A stretch of 64,000 nucleotides of DNA from Thamnaconus septentrionalis (taxonomy: Eukaryota > Chordata > Actinopteri > Tetraodontiformes > Monacanthidae), in contig CM020507.1 in NCBI GenBank assembly GCA_009823395.1, forward strand, positions 9,376,001 to 9,440,000. Reading direction: 5' to 3'. The stretch's first letter is position 1, and every line of letters starts with the position of its first letter. The notes below the pieces were generated by a model. It had not been told where the DNA came from and ran no database searches. It saw only the letters and a list, made by a program, of their open reading frames with translations. The translations under genes and the position numbers were made by a program. Of this stretch, positions 45,256 to 58,597 are shown piece after piece.

Positions 45256-46404
45256 AGAGGTTGGTTTGCCTCTCAGCAAGCCTCCTGGTTAACATGCGTG
45301 TGTCTGTGCAGACGCTCAGAAGGCCCCTGCATGGATTAGCATATTAATGGAACGTCCTCTTTGTCCCTGTCACTCAGGTTTTGTGGCAGGTGGACGGGAA
45401 GCGCGGCAGTGTTTTCGCAGCCGCACCTGAGAGTCGCTGCTGCGGCTGATCAGTGTGATCAGCCCGGACGGCTCTGAAGACTCTGCTGCTCAACCATTGC
45501 AGCAAAGCCAGACAAGTAGCTCCATCGTCGGGCTGTAAACCTGATCTGGAGGGAAAATACGCCACACAGATAAGGTATTCTAAAAAGGCACAAAAGAAGA
45601 CAAACCCAATAGCCAGATATCTTAGATGAAGATCAAGACAAGCCGGTGTGACTAAAACATTTCGTGACAGTTTTGGGAATCACTTCAGCTGATTCTGGCA
45701 TTTCCCACATTTTAGACTGTCGAGTATTTTTTTTAGGTTTTTGGGCTTTAATTCAAACGAATCAAGCAGTCCGATGACATCATCCTGCAGGCTTTATGGA
45801 ACACTGCGTGTCGGAATAGGGGATTAGTCAGTGGATGACAGGCAAATGAGCTGTTGGTTGTTGCAGAGTGATGCTTTCACTGACGGTGCAGCATCACCTG
45901 AGGATTCATTATGAGGAACCTCGCAGGAATCAAAGTTGGGCTGATTGCTTTGTTCCACTCGGCGAAGCAGAACCGAACACTTGTTGGCTTGTTTGGTTCG
46001 GATTAAATCCATAATGTGTTGCTTCATTTTGTTTGAACAGTTGGCAGAAAGAGGCCGTGCTGTTTGTTTCCCACCTTCAGATCTGATTTCAGTCAGTGTT
46101 GTCTTTGGAGTTTTGAATGAATGCGATTCGAACCCACTCAGAGAAATACTTCTTTTTTCAGTACTTGTATTTTTTTTGTTTTGTTTGAGGCTGTGAGCTA
46201 ATTAGCTGAACTAAATTGTCTACCAGTGTTTGGAAGATTGCTTCGTGAACGTAATTGGTTACAAATGCAAGATATGAAAATGTCACATTGAAAATATTGA
46301 CCCTATTGAAAACGTCATAGTAGTTTAACTTCTTCAATTACTTTATCAAAGTAATCAGCAAAACACTTCATTTCTGCCACAACAGTGGCTGCTTGGTCGT
46401 CTCT

Positions 46405-46545
46405 GCGTCTTTGGCCTCTATGAACCGGACGCTTGTCCAGGGAGTGACCTCGCCTTCACCCCTGACACGACCAACGGAGGCAGGAGAAGCAGTAATGGAA
46501 AAGGGACAGACGGATGGACGGACGGATGGATGGACAGATGGATGG
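46405..46545 (+). mobile_element. 5'-truncated SINE fragment
   Basis: GCTTGTCCAGGGAGTGACCT and the GGATGGATGGA tail correspond to the 3' half of the SINE at 2041-2405. Confidence 0.55.
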
Positions 46546-46589
46546 CTTTGACACTGATCGCCCTGGCAGCCGACACCGTGCGACAACTT

Positions 46590-46639
<50 letters not shown>
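46590..46639. repeat. (CA)n microsatellite
   Basis: About 25 uninterrupted units. Confidence 0.95.
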
Positions 46640-46641
<2 letters not shown>

Positions 46642-46805
46642 CCTGCTCTCTGCTGTCGTTGCCTCCTGCTACAATCGGATCTTTGTCTCCTTTCATGCGG
46701 GGATGCCTCGCTCCCGCTACTTAGCAACAGTTTCCACGGCTACAAAGATGCTCCTTGCCCACCCCCAACAAACCCCACCCCACCCTCTCTACCCCCCCAC
46801 GCCCT

Positions 46806-46807
<2 letters not shown>

Positions 46808-46839
<32 letters not shown>
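46808..46839. repeat. (CA)n microsatellite
   Basis: About 16 uninterrupted units. Confidence 0.95.
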
Positions 46840-46842
<3 letters not shown>

Positions 46843-46913
46843 GTCACCCTGTGTGTTCGCTCCCTAAATCCTCCTGAAGATGCCAGTGTACCGACTGTCA
46901 CGCTTTGTTAGCC

Positions 46914-47282
46914 CAGGCGTGGACAAACTACGGCCCGGGGGCCATATGCGGCCTGTTCAGCTTTTTAATCTGGCCTGCTGAACTTGAAGAAATTTTATTA
47001 ATAAAATAGCAGTATTTCATCAATTTTTTTCAGTGTTTTAAGAGTCATTTCAATCACTGGCTAAATAGCGTGGGGCTTCAAAGACACTGATTTTGACACG
47101 TTTGTTCATTTTCAATGGACATTAAAACACGTTTTCTGCACATCCCATGATATATTTTTTTTCCTCCTATGAGGTGGGTCACCAAAACACTCCACCCATC
47201 TGCTCCTGCTCCTGCTCCGGCTCTTATGTCAATTTTTAGAACTAATTGTGGCGCCACCAGTCAAAAAGTTTGCCCGCTCCTA
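46914..47282 (+). mobile_element. hAT-type element, family B copy 2, with perfect 8-bp target duplication
   Basis: Begins CAGGCGTGGACAAAC and ends with the inverted GTTTGCCCGCTCCTA. It is flanked on both sides by the identical 8-mer TGTTAGCC (46906-46913 and 47283-47290), the signature of hAT insertion. Length 369 bases, no transposase. Confidence 0.92.
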
Positions 47283-47379
47283 TGTTAGCCTCATTAAAAC
47301 ACCAGGATTTAAAAGTTCGAGAACGTTTACCACCGCTGTGCGGGGGAAGAGGACGGCTGTTATTTTGTCGCCATCATGG

Positions 47380-48080
47380 AGGGGAAAAAAAACCCAGCAG
47401 GGAGGCTTATTGATGAATTTTACGACCCTTTCGGGCCAATTACGCCGAGACAATCCACCCCACCCCCGGTTGTGCAGCTCGCAGGTCAAGTGTCACGGCG
47501 CGCCGGGATCATAAAAGTCAGCATTCGTGTCAAAAGAGACAAATTGCAGCCTCGCCGCTCCGGTAAAACTCGCGCGCTTCCACCGACGGAGGAGGAGGAG
47601 GAGGAGGAAACAACGAGGAGCCAAAAGGCTTCTCGTGCAGAGAAGGCGGACGGAAACGCAAGCGTTGGAGCTACGGAATCTATTTATATCCCCTTCTAAA
47701 AATAGACATTCTTCTCCATAGAGACATGAAATCCTTCTGAGCGGGAAAATTGCTTGTGAGCTGCTGCGCTTATAGACGTGTGTGTGTGTATGTGTATGTG
47801 TTTGTGCGCACACGCGTGTGCGTGTGTGTCTTTGTGCTCTTCATTTTTCCCGTCTCTTTCCGCAAATTAGCAGCTGCATCATCCCGGCAGCGAGGCTGCT
47901 TTTCTCGGGGAACCTCGCTCGGCTCTCCCGCCCGCTCAGCCCGCTGCCTGCAGACGGGATTTCACGCCGCTTTTGACGGTGGATTTGCCCCCCGCCCCCC
48001 CACTCATTCCGAGGGCCGCCTTAAGCCGACAGCCGCTCGGTTCGGCAGCATACAGTACGATGAAAAAGAGGCAACGGTGT
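47380..48080. promoter_or_regulatory. GC-rich, CpG-containing stretch with MEF2-type sites
   Basis: CpG-containing phrases (CACGGCGCGCCGGG, CTCGCGCGCTTCC) are dense compared with the AT-rich surroundings. A perfect MEF2 consensus CTAAAAATAG lies at 47696-47705, next to a near-match CTATTTATAT at 47680-47689. It may be a distal promoter or enhancer for kcnip3, but no exon is evident. Confidence 0.35.
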
Positions 48081-48224
48081 TAATCCGTGCCTAATCTGCC
48101 GAATGAGGGAATTGTCTGCTGAGAGGACTTGAACGTTGGTTTTGTCTGACTGGGGGGAAAAGTCACAGAAGTGGGAAGGAGCTTCGTCACAAGGAATTTC
48201 CATTCAGCAGAGGTCGTTTTATAT

Positions 48225-48440
48225 CAGGGGAGGGCAAACTTTTGACTGGTGGGACCACAATGAGTTCTAAAATTTGACAGAGGGAGCCGGAGAAGCAGCA
48301 GCAGATACTGCACCAAAATATGTATTTTTGAAGTCTCACGGTATTTAGCTCTTTATTGAAACGACTCTTAAAACACTGAAAAAATGGATAAAATACAGCT
48401 ATTTTATGACTTACTGACTATTAATATAATTTCTTACTTT
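48225..48440 (-). mobile_element. hAT-type element, family B copy 3, truncated
   Basis: Begins CAGGGGAGGGCAAACTTTTG, the inverse of the right end of copy 2, and continues collinear with it in reverse (AGTTCTAAAATTTGACA). The other terminus is missing. Confidence 0.7.
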
Positions 48441-50160
48441 ACTTAATTTCTTTGGACAAAAAAACAACAAGTATTTTTCTTTTATTGCCATTGCGAAAAA
48501 AAATTGTGAGGAACTAAGTGGGATTTTAGGGTGGACTGGGGCAATAATAATAACAAAAATATGCAAAAAGGCAATAAAAACAATCTCACTGGGTGACCTC
48601 TGAGTTGACCTCAGACTTTGTTCACTTCACTCAATGGGCCTCACCTGCCTGCACATTCACACTCTTGCTTTTACCTTTTGGTTGACTGCTTCCACCCTCC
48701 AACCGACAAACAAGCCTCGTCTCCATTTGTTGTTTTTAGGCTTCATTGAACACATTCATTTGATTTGTTGACTGTGGCTGCGTCTCCTTTTTATACGGCC
48801 ACTCTCCCTATTTTTCTTTTTACCGCTGACGTTTTGTTAGCGTGAAGATATATTTTTCACATTATCGCTCCGACGTCCCTCGTTGGCTTCCAAATGATGC
48901 TCATCCAAAGAGAGGAGATACAAGTGTGTGCGTGTGAGATAAGATCGGCGATGATGTGAATGAGCACAAGGAGGCTGTGCGCAGATCTGTGACGATAAGA
49001 AATTCACTTCACTGGAGCCGCATTATCACAGCCGAGAAGCCGAAGAACAGAGAGTTCCCATCACCGTCCCCAAAGAACTCTAGACTGATGTGAAGCTCAC
49101 AGCTCACAGACGATTATTTCCTATCTCGATCTGTTAACCCGGACCTCAGTGTCTCGTTACTGCTGCTGTCATGGGAGAATTTTGTTTTTATTTCTTCTCT
49201 GTTCCTCTTTTATTTTGGTAGGTCGGCCCGCCTTGGTTTCTCATTTCCTGTGAGGCTTCCTGCTCTTGCCCTCACCTGCCCTCCGCTCTAATGTGCTACA
49301 CCTGCTCCCTCCACCTCCTTCCACTCTCCCTTCTGAAACAGTTTGTGTTTGTCCAAGTTCAGCCTTGTCCTATTTCAAACTTTTTCCATTTTCCACACAC
49401 AGTCGCCTGGTTTCGAATACTTCCTGCACTGTGAGGATGAGATTTTCTAACTTTTTGGCTGTTTCTGTTGCTGTTACGTTTGAATTTCTATGCACTGGGA
49501 AGTTTTATGTCAAAATGTCTGATATCAGTGTTGGTCCGCAGCTAACAGATGTTTTTTTTCTTGTTCTCACACGTTTCTTCAAGTAATTGCTTTATATTGA
49601 CTTGATAACTTCACTTACTTCTCTCATATCATATATATATAAATCATATACATACATATATATATATATCGTCTCTGAAAAATCTGATTTATTCGTCCAT
49701 AGGGTTCCTCATTAGCGAAGTCCAAAGGGATGAGGAAAAAAACAAACGTATGTATATTGAAGATGTTTGAAGTTATTTATGCGCATGTAAATGTGTTTGC
49801 GGCTCCCACGGGACGACATCTGCTGTCTTTATACATCCAGCATCAGTTCCCTTTTATTTCACCGGTTCGCTTCGCCTTCTTTAGGTGGACATACAGCTGA
49901 TATTTGCAAACGAGCACCCCCCCCCCAAACGACAGACTGCTTTTCCTCCAACATCTTCTGTGTTGTCGTCAGGCTCCCGTGAAAAACGCACGAGGACGAG
50001 CCTCCCGGTTTAGTTGGCTAATAGCGAGCGGTATTATTAGCCAGATGGCCTTTCCCTCATTCATCCCGTGGGCCATTTGCGTTTTCTCGGCTGTTCGTGA
50101 TGTAATCAGCATTATGTCTGAGGATGCTTGACCTGCCTTGATTGCTGCTTAGCGTGTTGC

Positions 50161-50166
<6 letters not shown>

Positions 50167-50213
<47 letters not shown>

Positions 50214-50270
50214 CTATTCCTCTCTTAGTCTCTGTCTCTCTCTGCCTCACTCTCTCTCTCTCTCTCTTTA
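50167..50270. repeat. (CT)n microsatellite, imperfect at its right part
   Basis: About 22 perfect CT units, then broken CT-rich sequence. Confidence 0.9.
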
Positions 50271-50427
50271 CTCCAGGCAGCTTCACACCGATCCAAGGTC
50301 ACGCAAATTGATTCAGTTTCTCACTGCACTCTGAGATCCTCCTGCAGGCTGGTAATTGCATTTCTGTACCAATCTCTCTAATGACAATCACATAGTGTAA
50401 TCCGATGCAATGCGTGTGCGCGGCATG

Positions 50428-50431
<4 letters not shown>

Positions 50432-50459
<28 letters not shown>
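50432..50459. repeat. (CA)n microsatellite
   Basis: Fourteen uninterrupted units. Confidence 0.95.
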
Positions 50460-50463
<4 letters not shown>

Positions 50464-50744
50464 ATATGCTGCTAGAGGAAAGTAAAGGATAAGGCTGCAA
50501 TGAGGCACTGCTGTAAATTGCTGATCTCCATTTGGAACTGACTTGCATCATTATTTATCAAACGCAAAACACTCAGTGTCTGTCTCTTGTTTAAATTGGC
50601 ACTTTGCTGGACCTTCCACGTGTTTAGAAAGAGACACCATGAGTGCAGCCACGAGGTGTCTGTGCCTTTTGTGACGTCATGAAGGGATGATTTACAGAAC
50701 AGGTTTTTTTTGTTGAATATTTTCTGAAAAGTGGACTTTTAAAA

Positions 50745-50880
50745 AGCTGCGATGGACTGGCGACTTGTCCGAAGTGTCATCCTGCCGTCACCCTCTGACA
50801 GCTGGGAGAGGCTCCAGCAGAGCCCGCGTGACCCTGAGCTCAGGAAGAAGCAGGTATTACGAATGGATGGATGGAAGCAA
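50745..50880 (+). mobile_element. 5'-truncated SINE fragment
   Basis: GATGGACTGGCGACTTGTCC, GAGAGGCTCCAGCAGAGCC and the GGATGGATGG tail match the 3' half of the SINE at 2041-2405. Confidence 0.7.
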
Positions 50881-51179
50881 AGACTTTTTTTTTTTTAAAC
50901 TAATTTTAACATGCAGGGATGCTTCAAACCACTCTGTTCACTACAAACACATGGACACACACACACACTCCTCCCTCCCAAACATAAGGTTTGACGCGTG
51001 TCAGTGGAGCCAAGCGAAAGGCACTGAAGATGCCATCCGGCGTGAACGTGGATGTCTCGAGGCTGCGCCTGTTGACTCTGTCGTGACACGCTGATGATGC
51101 AGATGCTGCTGCGAGAGATGACGAGACACTTGTTTCCTCAGAGGCTGCACCCTCGCTCCACCCCACCCGCCCCCAGCCC

Positions 51180-51261
51180 TCCCACCCCTTCCCTCCCCTC
51201 CGTGTTTCCTGTGCGTGTGGGTATATGCGCGCGCGCGCTTGCTCGCGAGTGTGCGGTGGCA

Positions 51262-51299
<38 letters not shown>

Positions 51300-51393
51300 T
51301 CCTTCGCACCCAGCGGAGCTGCCAGTCGGAGGCTGACCGAGGAGGCATCGCCGGCACAGCGGAGACTCGAAGCTTCATCATCACAGGAGAAAC
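51180..51393 (+). promoter_or_regulatory. Probable kcnip3 5' UTR/promoter with (CAG)11
   Basis: A GC-rich, CpG-containing block (GCGCGCGCGCTTGCTCGCGA) precedes a (CAG)11 run at 51264-51296 and then a GC-rich leader to the ATG at 51394. Composition and position fit a TATA-less neuronal promoter. This rests on inference from the downstream start and splice site. Confidence 0.45.
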
Positions 51394-54300
51394 ATGCAGG
51401 TAGGACACTTCTGCTGCTCCACTAGTAGAAATACCTTCACACCCCGACAAGACGGCTGAAGTGAGGCGCTGCTCGCGCCGCCGCCGCCGCCGCAAGTGTT
51501 TGTTGTTTATTTATTTTATTTAATGTTGGTTTATTTTGCATGCATGAGGGAGGAAGCGCGCATTAAAAACGCGCCTCAAGTTAGATCCTCCGCGTGGCTC
51601 TCCTCTCCTTTTCTCCTCTTTGACTACTTGTTGGACAAATGCAATACAAATTGTCGTCCTCGTCTCGTGCGTGGAGGTTTTACCCACCGTTTCTCCGAAT
51701 CTCAGGGATTATTTCCCTCCACTTTATTTGAAAGCTGCGCTCTGGGAGTGAAGTTATGTAATAGTGTGAGCTGAGGAGCTGAGGCTAGAGGAGGGCATCG
51801 GCTCCTCCGCCCCGTTTAGCAGGTGTGCTGTCCTGCCCAGTTTTAGACCCATTATGCCCTTCCACGTGATTCACCCCTGACCTCAAATAAAAGCAGTGTT
51901 TGGTTTTCGGAGTGCCTTAAATCCCCAAATCTCCGTTTCTGGGAAGATGTAATACTGTCTGTTGCTGGTTCGCTCTCCGAGATGCAGATCAAGAGAGAGA
52001 GGCAACAAACAGCATCTAAGTCTAGATGATGGACTGTTGCTGGTGGGGGTGGAGTGGGGAGCGGCAGCATCTCCGAGGTGACTCCCAGCGGCTCATTCAT
52101 GCTCCCTGGGTGCACTGCTTCTATCAATGTGGCTCAACCCTGGCAGGAAGCACAGCAGGGAGGCGGAGGGGTCGGGGGGGCTTCACTTGTGCAGCTCCTC
52201 ACTGCTGCTGCTGCTGCGAAAACTGGAGTTTTCAGACTTGAGGACGCATTCACCGGCCCCGTGGACTCAGTGTGTATACGTGACACTGTGGCTGCATCAG
52301 GGATGAAGCGCAAGAGCCAAAGATCATCATCTTCATCATCATCATCATCAATCACCGATCCGTCCTCCCGGTCAATACATCCGCTGATCGATCCCATCGC
52401 ACAAGATTCAGAGGGAACAGCTGAGTCCTGCGCACTTCAGCGCTTTTCATGCTTCCCCACGCGTGCATGTGTGCGTGCGCCTCTTGTTTTTCCGCCCACT
52501 CTTCATTCGCTTCAAGGCACTTTTCAATTCGAACGCAGCCCTTGGATTCTCGTGCACGCAGATTGTCCCCTCCATGAGTTCAATTGAACGATCATTTAGC
52601 CAACACAATAGCACTGGCTGTCCACTGAATGAGTCCAGAGCAGGTGGTGAAATTTGATGGTGTCCTTCCTCTTTGTGAACTGGTGAATATCCCCTTGTTT
52701 AAGAGTTGCCTTTATTTTGGGCCATTTATCCCAAAGACGAGTCGGTTTCAGGTTGTGAAGCATAAATCAGTTATTCTCGGTCTGCCTCTGGTGACTTTGT
52801 TGTTGTTTTTTTAACTCACTGTATTCACCTTTATTGTAAAATGTCAGAGAATGGCAACAAAATGAATAATGCTAATGGAATGCTCTTTTCCTCCGCCACA
52901 GTCAGTAGCTGCGTTTCCATTACCCCTAGAATTTTGCAAAACCTAAATATTGCAATAAAAAACTTGTAAACACCTAAACTTCGAAAAACCTCTCAAATAT
53001 GGCCAAAAGGAGGCATTTACACGTTAGCAGACAATTGAAAATGGCGCGTTATGATTGGACGGAGAAGAATACGTAATATTTTTGACAAGTAATCAAAGAG
53101 AAAAATGTGCCAACCATTCTTGACAGCAAACAAACGTAAACAAACAAAAGCAAATGTAATTCTCGTAAAATCTCGCGACATTTTATGATAAATTCCGCCT
53201 TATGCGTTTCACACCATTCAATGGAAACACCTGCAAATCTCAGTTGTACTTTGGCGAAATTTTAGAAATATCGTTTTTATTATGTTACCTGTAATGGAAA
53301 CGCAGCCACTGAAGTGGGTCCTTGTTCCGCTCGCTTGTGTTAGAAGAGGAGAAAGTGAACGCAGCGATGTTCAATCCCAAATCCACAAGTTTCTGCTGTT
53401 CACAGAAACAGGGAGATTTCCCCCCACACGAGCAGACTGGACCATTCCACACAGCGAACCCTTTAGAATTCATTCCAGAAGCGACGGTTGGAGAGGCTGG
53501 ACAAATGACTGGCAGCCAGCAGCCATTATTAGAGGCAGCGGGACTCCTGTATAATCCGGCTGCAGCCCCACCTTTCCTCCAGCATGTTGATTTTCCTCTT
53601 TTCTCCTCTCCCTGGGTATTGATGTGCAGGTGTTTGAATCACGCCGAGCTGCGAGGCTCCCCCGGGGCTGATGTTTGAATGCGTGACTCACTCTTTTCAT
53701 TTAGTTTCATTTATTTATTTTCGGCTGTAAAACAAGTGCGTGATCGATGGGCTCTGTGCATGTCGCGTTCACTCTGAGTCACTGCGGTGGGTTCAAAGTG
53801 GCTTCAAAAGAGAGTCAGGACATTTGTGTTGGTTTGTGAGGGCTGTTCATGTAAGTTCAATTCTTCATATTACCTAATGTATGGCCCCCATGTGCCCACA
53901 TGGGAGTGGTCAGAGTTGAAATGAAGGCCAGGACTGGAGAAAAGCCTCACTTAAGCCATGGTGTCCCAAATAAATCTGGATCAACACTTAATAATCTTGT
54001 CCGTTAGATTGGATTTGGCTGCTGTCCTTATAGAATATATTCATCCATATTCATCCAGGGAAAAAAGGAAAAAAAAAGAAGACAGTTTCACCTCTTGTTC
54101 TCACATGCAACCGATAAAAACGTCTGACCTTCCGGACGAACAAGGTTTCTTTCTTTCACTAGGACACAAAGAGCTTTGTGATGAGCAGAACAAAATCCTG
54201 GTATGCCAGCTGCAGAATCGTCCGACAGGACTACAGGTGTTGGATTCAGTGAGAATGAACGAATAATCATTGAGATGGCAGCGATTCAAATAATCGTCCC

Positions 54301-55213
54301 AATTCGCATCGAAGTTTGTGTGTCTAAGATAACAGCTGCTGCGTCTCAGATGGTAGATGGCGCGTCAGAGGTAAACTGGCCAGGATGAGCTTCACAGTCT
54401 GACTCTGCCGTTTCCTTTTGCTTCTCATTTGATTCCCGTTTCTTTTTTCACATGAAACAACTGGACTGCTGCGTAGCGTTAGCATGTTGCTAACTGTTGC
54501 TGACTAGCAACTGCCCATTTTGATTTTCTCGGCTGATTGACTTTTTCTGTAAATTATCCTTTGCTGGGAACACTCCTGTGATATTAGCTGCAGTTTTGGT
54601 GTCTTTGGTTTTACACCACAAAAGCAGAATAACCAATGACTTTGTGATGGTTTTCCTGGGTTTGAAACCTGTTTTTGCTTTACTCTCGACTAGTTAGCAC
54701 ATTGAAGGACGGCTAGTGTCACATCCTCCATTCCCCCAAACAGCTTTTTGCTCTAATGTGAAATAGAAATGGTTTGATTAGTCATCTTCCACTTCTTGGG
54801 CTCTTTCGCAGATGGTCGAATTAATCTGGTAAACTTTATTTTTTTAAATTGTCCCCAGTAAAAACAGAATCAAACTCAGCATATCCTTGTTTGACTCTGG
54901 ACCACGATCCCAAATTCATCCGTCAAATACAAAATAATCTGGTTGTTTTTGTGACGATGGCAGAGCACGTGAACCCGCCGGCTCCACTGCCGAACACTAC
55001 ACATGTGCAGGCGTCTTAAAACTCTGATAGCGCCTAACCGCGACCCAACGGCTGGTTTTAAAGCACCTGTTATTCCGTGCGCTTGGCTGACTTTTCCTTT
55101 GAGAAGTTGGGTTCAATGGGGCAATTCCCCAAAGAGCAGAGCGCCAATCAGAGCAGTGACACACAGCCAACCTGAGCAGATCGGTGACAGCACACGGCAG
55201 ACAGGCTGCCGGC

Positions 55214-55267
<54 letters not shown>

Positions 55268-56075
55268 GACAGGTGGATGATATTGTGCTGCACCCGATAA
55301 AGTGTCTGAGGGGCCCACCTGTTCAATAGGTGGTGTGATTGGTACATTTGAATAATTGAAAAGCCCATGGAAACTGTATCCTTTAAAGCGGGAACAGGAA
55401 AAGGCAAGGTACACTTCTGATCCTGCTACCAAAATCAAACACACCCAGGAGGCTTTTCTTCCTCACAGCCCTGCAGAAAAAGAGTGAGTGAGTGTGTGTG
55501 TGTGTGTGTACGTGCGTCTGTGTGTAGACCGTCTCGACTAAGCGAGCGTTTTTCTCTCCTGAAATCTTTACTCTGCATCCAAAAACAGAAGCTTCACAGC
55601 CGGCTGCGTTTATCCTAGTGAAAAAAACCCTCTCTCATGGTATTGTCCCTGTTCTTTCTTTTCTTTTCTTTTTGCAGCATTACATTGTTCAGTGTCAAAG
55701 CTTCCCGCTGAAGATCCGCACTGACAGAACTATCGACCCAGGGGGGATGAAGGGCAGCGATGTGAAGAAAATGCTGCTGTAAATTATCAGCCACAAATCC
55801 ATTTACTGCAGTGATGTTCGTACATGGGATCGGTTTAATCTGTCAGTGTACTTATTGACCTATACAAAGAGGAATAACAGCTTCCAGTGGGTTTGGCTTG
55901 GACTGTGCGTGTGTGTGTGTGAGACAGAGAGAGAGAGAGAGAAAGGAAAGATGGAGAAGGAGGAGTTGTTAATTGAAATATTGCTCTCCATCGCTCGCCG
56001 CATCCCCAGAGTATTAAATCTTCTCTGCATGAAGGCTCCCACATCAATATCAAAATCTTTCTGTGTCTTTTCCTC

Positions 56076-56147
<72 letters not shown>

Positions 56148-58558
56148 GCAGCATGTAGTCCATATGGATGTACCATCCTCCCACAGCCACACTGATTCAC
56201 ACTGACAGCCATACTAAGAGGCTCGAGCAGTCAGGACGCAAATAGTATCAGCTCTCCTTCATCAGACTGCTCGCATGTTTTCCTTCCCAGGTTGCCGCAG
56301 GCCGCGTGTTAAGACGCGCGTGCAAGCAACATCTCGTGTATGGCCGGTTTTCTCTTTTGCCATTTTCAGTCTTGTTAAAAGTTCAGGTCAGCGCTGCCGC
56401 CAAGAAAATGTTCTGCTCCGCAGAGCCTCCTGCCTTCCCATCCATCACAGCTCTGTCGTTCTTTTGTTGTTAAGCAACTGGTGTTTTTATCCCGACCGTG
56501 CAGCCCTTTGTTTTCTGAGTTGCCGTTTGTTTCTCACACGTTTGAGTTTGTTTGATTCTGTAATCCGGAAGGCCTAGAAACGTGGCTGTTGGGAAACGAC
56601 ACGGACGGCGAGTCGCAAAGTAACGTGTTTGTGGGGTCAAATATCAAAATCTCCCTTCTTGAGAAAAAACATTTAATCGTTTGGTTCATCCTGGGAATCA
56701 TGTCGGTTTAATCCGCTAACTTGACTGTGCCAAATGAGTGAATGAATGAATGGATGTTTTTTCCCAGCAGACTTGCTCCCTACACTGCATATCGAGGACG
56801 TGCAGGGATGCAGCCAGCCTGATTATTGGCTGATAGAGATTCTGCAGCAGGTTTTCATGACCTGATCCGTTCAACTGTTCTCCTCAGTTGTCAAGAGATC
56901 TTTTTTTTTTCCCGAAAGACCATTATGAGATTTTGTTTTGTCAATTACAGTTTCATTTTACCGCCTGTCTCTGGTTACTCACGTCCTTTCAAGTGTGTCT
57001 TTAAAGTGTCCATGCGATCACCTGGTCCCCCCGTCAGGTGCAGCGCCTGGTTGTCCAGTTCCCCCTCCCCTCGTACCACCTGTCTGCTGTCTTTTTTAAC
57101 CAGATCATATGAACACGTTATGTAAGTGTTCCAGTATTTTCCCCCGGTGTGCCTGCAAGTTTTTGTCTCTGACCTTTTGCTAGTATTGACCGTCCCCATG
57201 GACCGGAGGATTCTGATACGGCTGCCTGTCAGGATGCCTGTCTGATGAAAACCATTAAATCTTTAAGGTCTGTCTCGGAGGTGGCGCCGCGGATCTACGC
57301 CAGTCTGTCTCTGCCTCTTGTAGTGATAGAAATCGGGAAGCAAACTAATTGAAATGACTGTTAAGATCGCATTAAAGTAATAATCAAATGAATGCTACAA
57401 AACCTTCATCGAACAATAAGGTGATCTTAAGAACCAGATTTATTTATCCTTAACTTTAATGAGTAGCTGATTGCAAAAATGTCCAAATTGCGGAAGCTGT
57501 CTGATGACTGGAGTAAAGTCAAAGATTTCTACCTTTCGTTGTGTTTTGTTTTGCTCAGTACATTCAGCTGTCTCCCCTGCGCTGCATGTCTGAGTGCATT
57601 AGGAAGGCAACGCTTTCAGGTAGAAATAAACATCTGCTTGCAGGGCTGGACCCAATGAAAGAAAGAGTAGTTAGTTAGCTTGGTAAAAATGAATTAGATG
57701 AATGAATAAAAGGAGGATGCCAAAGATTGAGAAAGACAGTGAGTGAAAATCTTCACTCTGGGGCTCATGCACAGGCACAAAAGATATAAAATCTAAAGGT
57801 TGTCTTATGCTAACGTTGCTGAGGTGATCAGCGGTTGAAGAAGAAAATCCAGCGGAAATAAGAGCTCTGTGTCAGTCTGGCTCGTTTCGCACGGCTTGTT
57901 TTCCCACAGGCACCAAATTTGGGTTCTACCCAGCATATCTTGAACATTCTGGTAATTGAGCTGCTTCTGCGTTATTTTTATAGTTCTACCGTCTGGCCAT
58001 GCTTGGCTCTGTCCACCAGCATTTGTAACCCAGATGTAATGCTCTGCCAGACTCCGGTGTTTTTGCAGCTTATGTGTCTCTCACTGACTACAAACAGCGA
58101 GGAGACTTCATGACACATAATGAGGCCACTGTTTATGCTTCATGTGAACCAACCAACCGGCGACGGATCTTTAATATTTTATCGGTGAACATGGTGATGG
58201 GCACTGCATTGCTGCTCTGTTTTGCTTTAGAAGATAAGAGCATGTGCGCTGGCTTTGTGTGCCTGCGTGCATGCGTGTGTATGTGTGTGTATGTGTTTAC
58301 TTGTACAATATTCTTGTTGGAGAAATTGAAGCAATTTCACTTTGAGATGATGGTAGTGAGGACATTTTGGAGTTATGAAGGCTTTTTTGCTGGTCATTGC
58401 AATATTTTCCCTGTCTTAAAAGGTATTTTGAGGGTCTAGTCTTGGTTTTAGTAGACAGGGTATAATTAGATTTTAGTTGGGTTAGGATAAGGCAAGAGGT
58501 TGTGCATGTTTAAGGTTAGGGTAAGGGGCTGGGAATGCATTGTGTCGTTACAAAAATA

Positions 58559-58597
<39 letters not shown>

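Larger units (their letters stand above)
41700..51250. other. Intergenic region between pcna and kcnip3
   Basis: No gene could be supported. The region contains simple repeats, three copies of one hAT-type element, SINE fragments, a 430-base pyrimidine tract and a GC-rich stretch at about 47380-48080. Long frames in the pyrimidine and CAG tracts are composition artefacts. Untranslated first exons of kcnip3 could be hidden here. Confidence 0.5.

Noticed and set aside
44645..45339. Long Ser/Pro/Leu-rich and Glu/Arg-rich frames on both strands
   Set aside because: They are products of the polypyrimidine tract: every frame is open and low complexity.
47376..47699. 107-codon frame beginning MEGKKNP
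   Set aside because: Lies in GC-rich sequence with a run of GAG codons, no recognisable family and no splice partner; treated as possible regulatory DNA.
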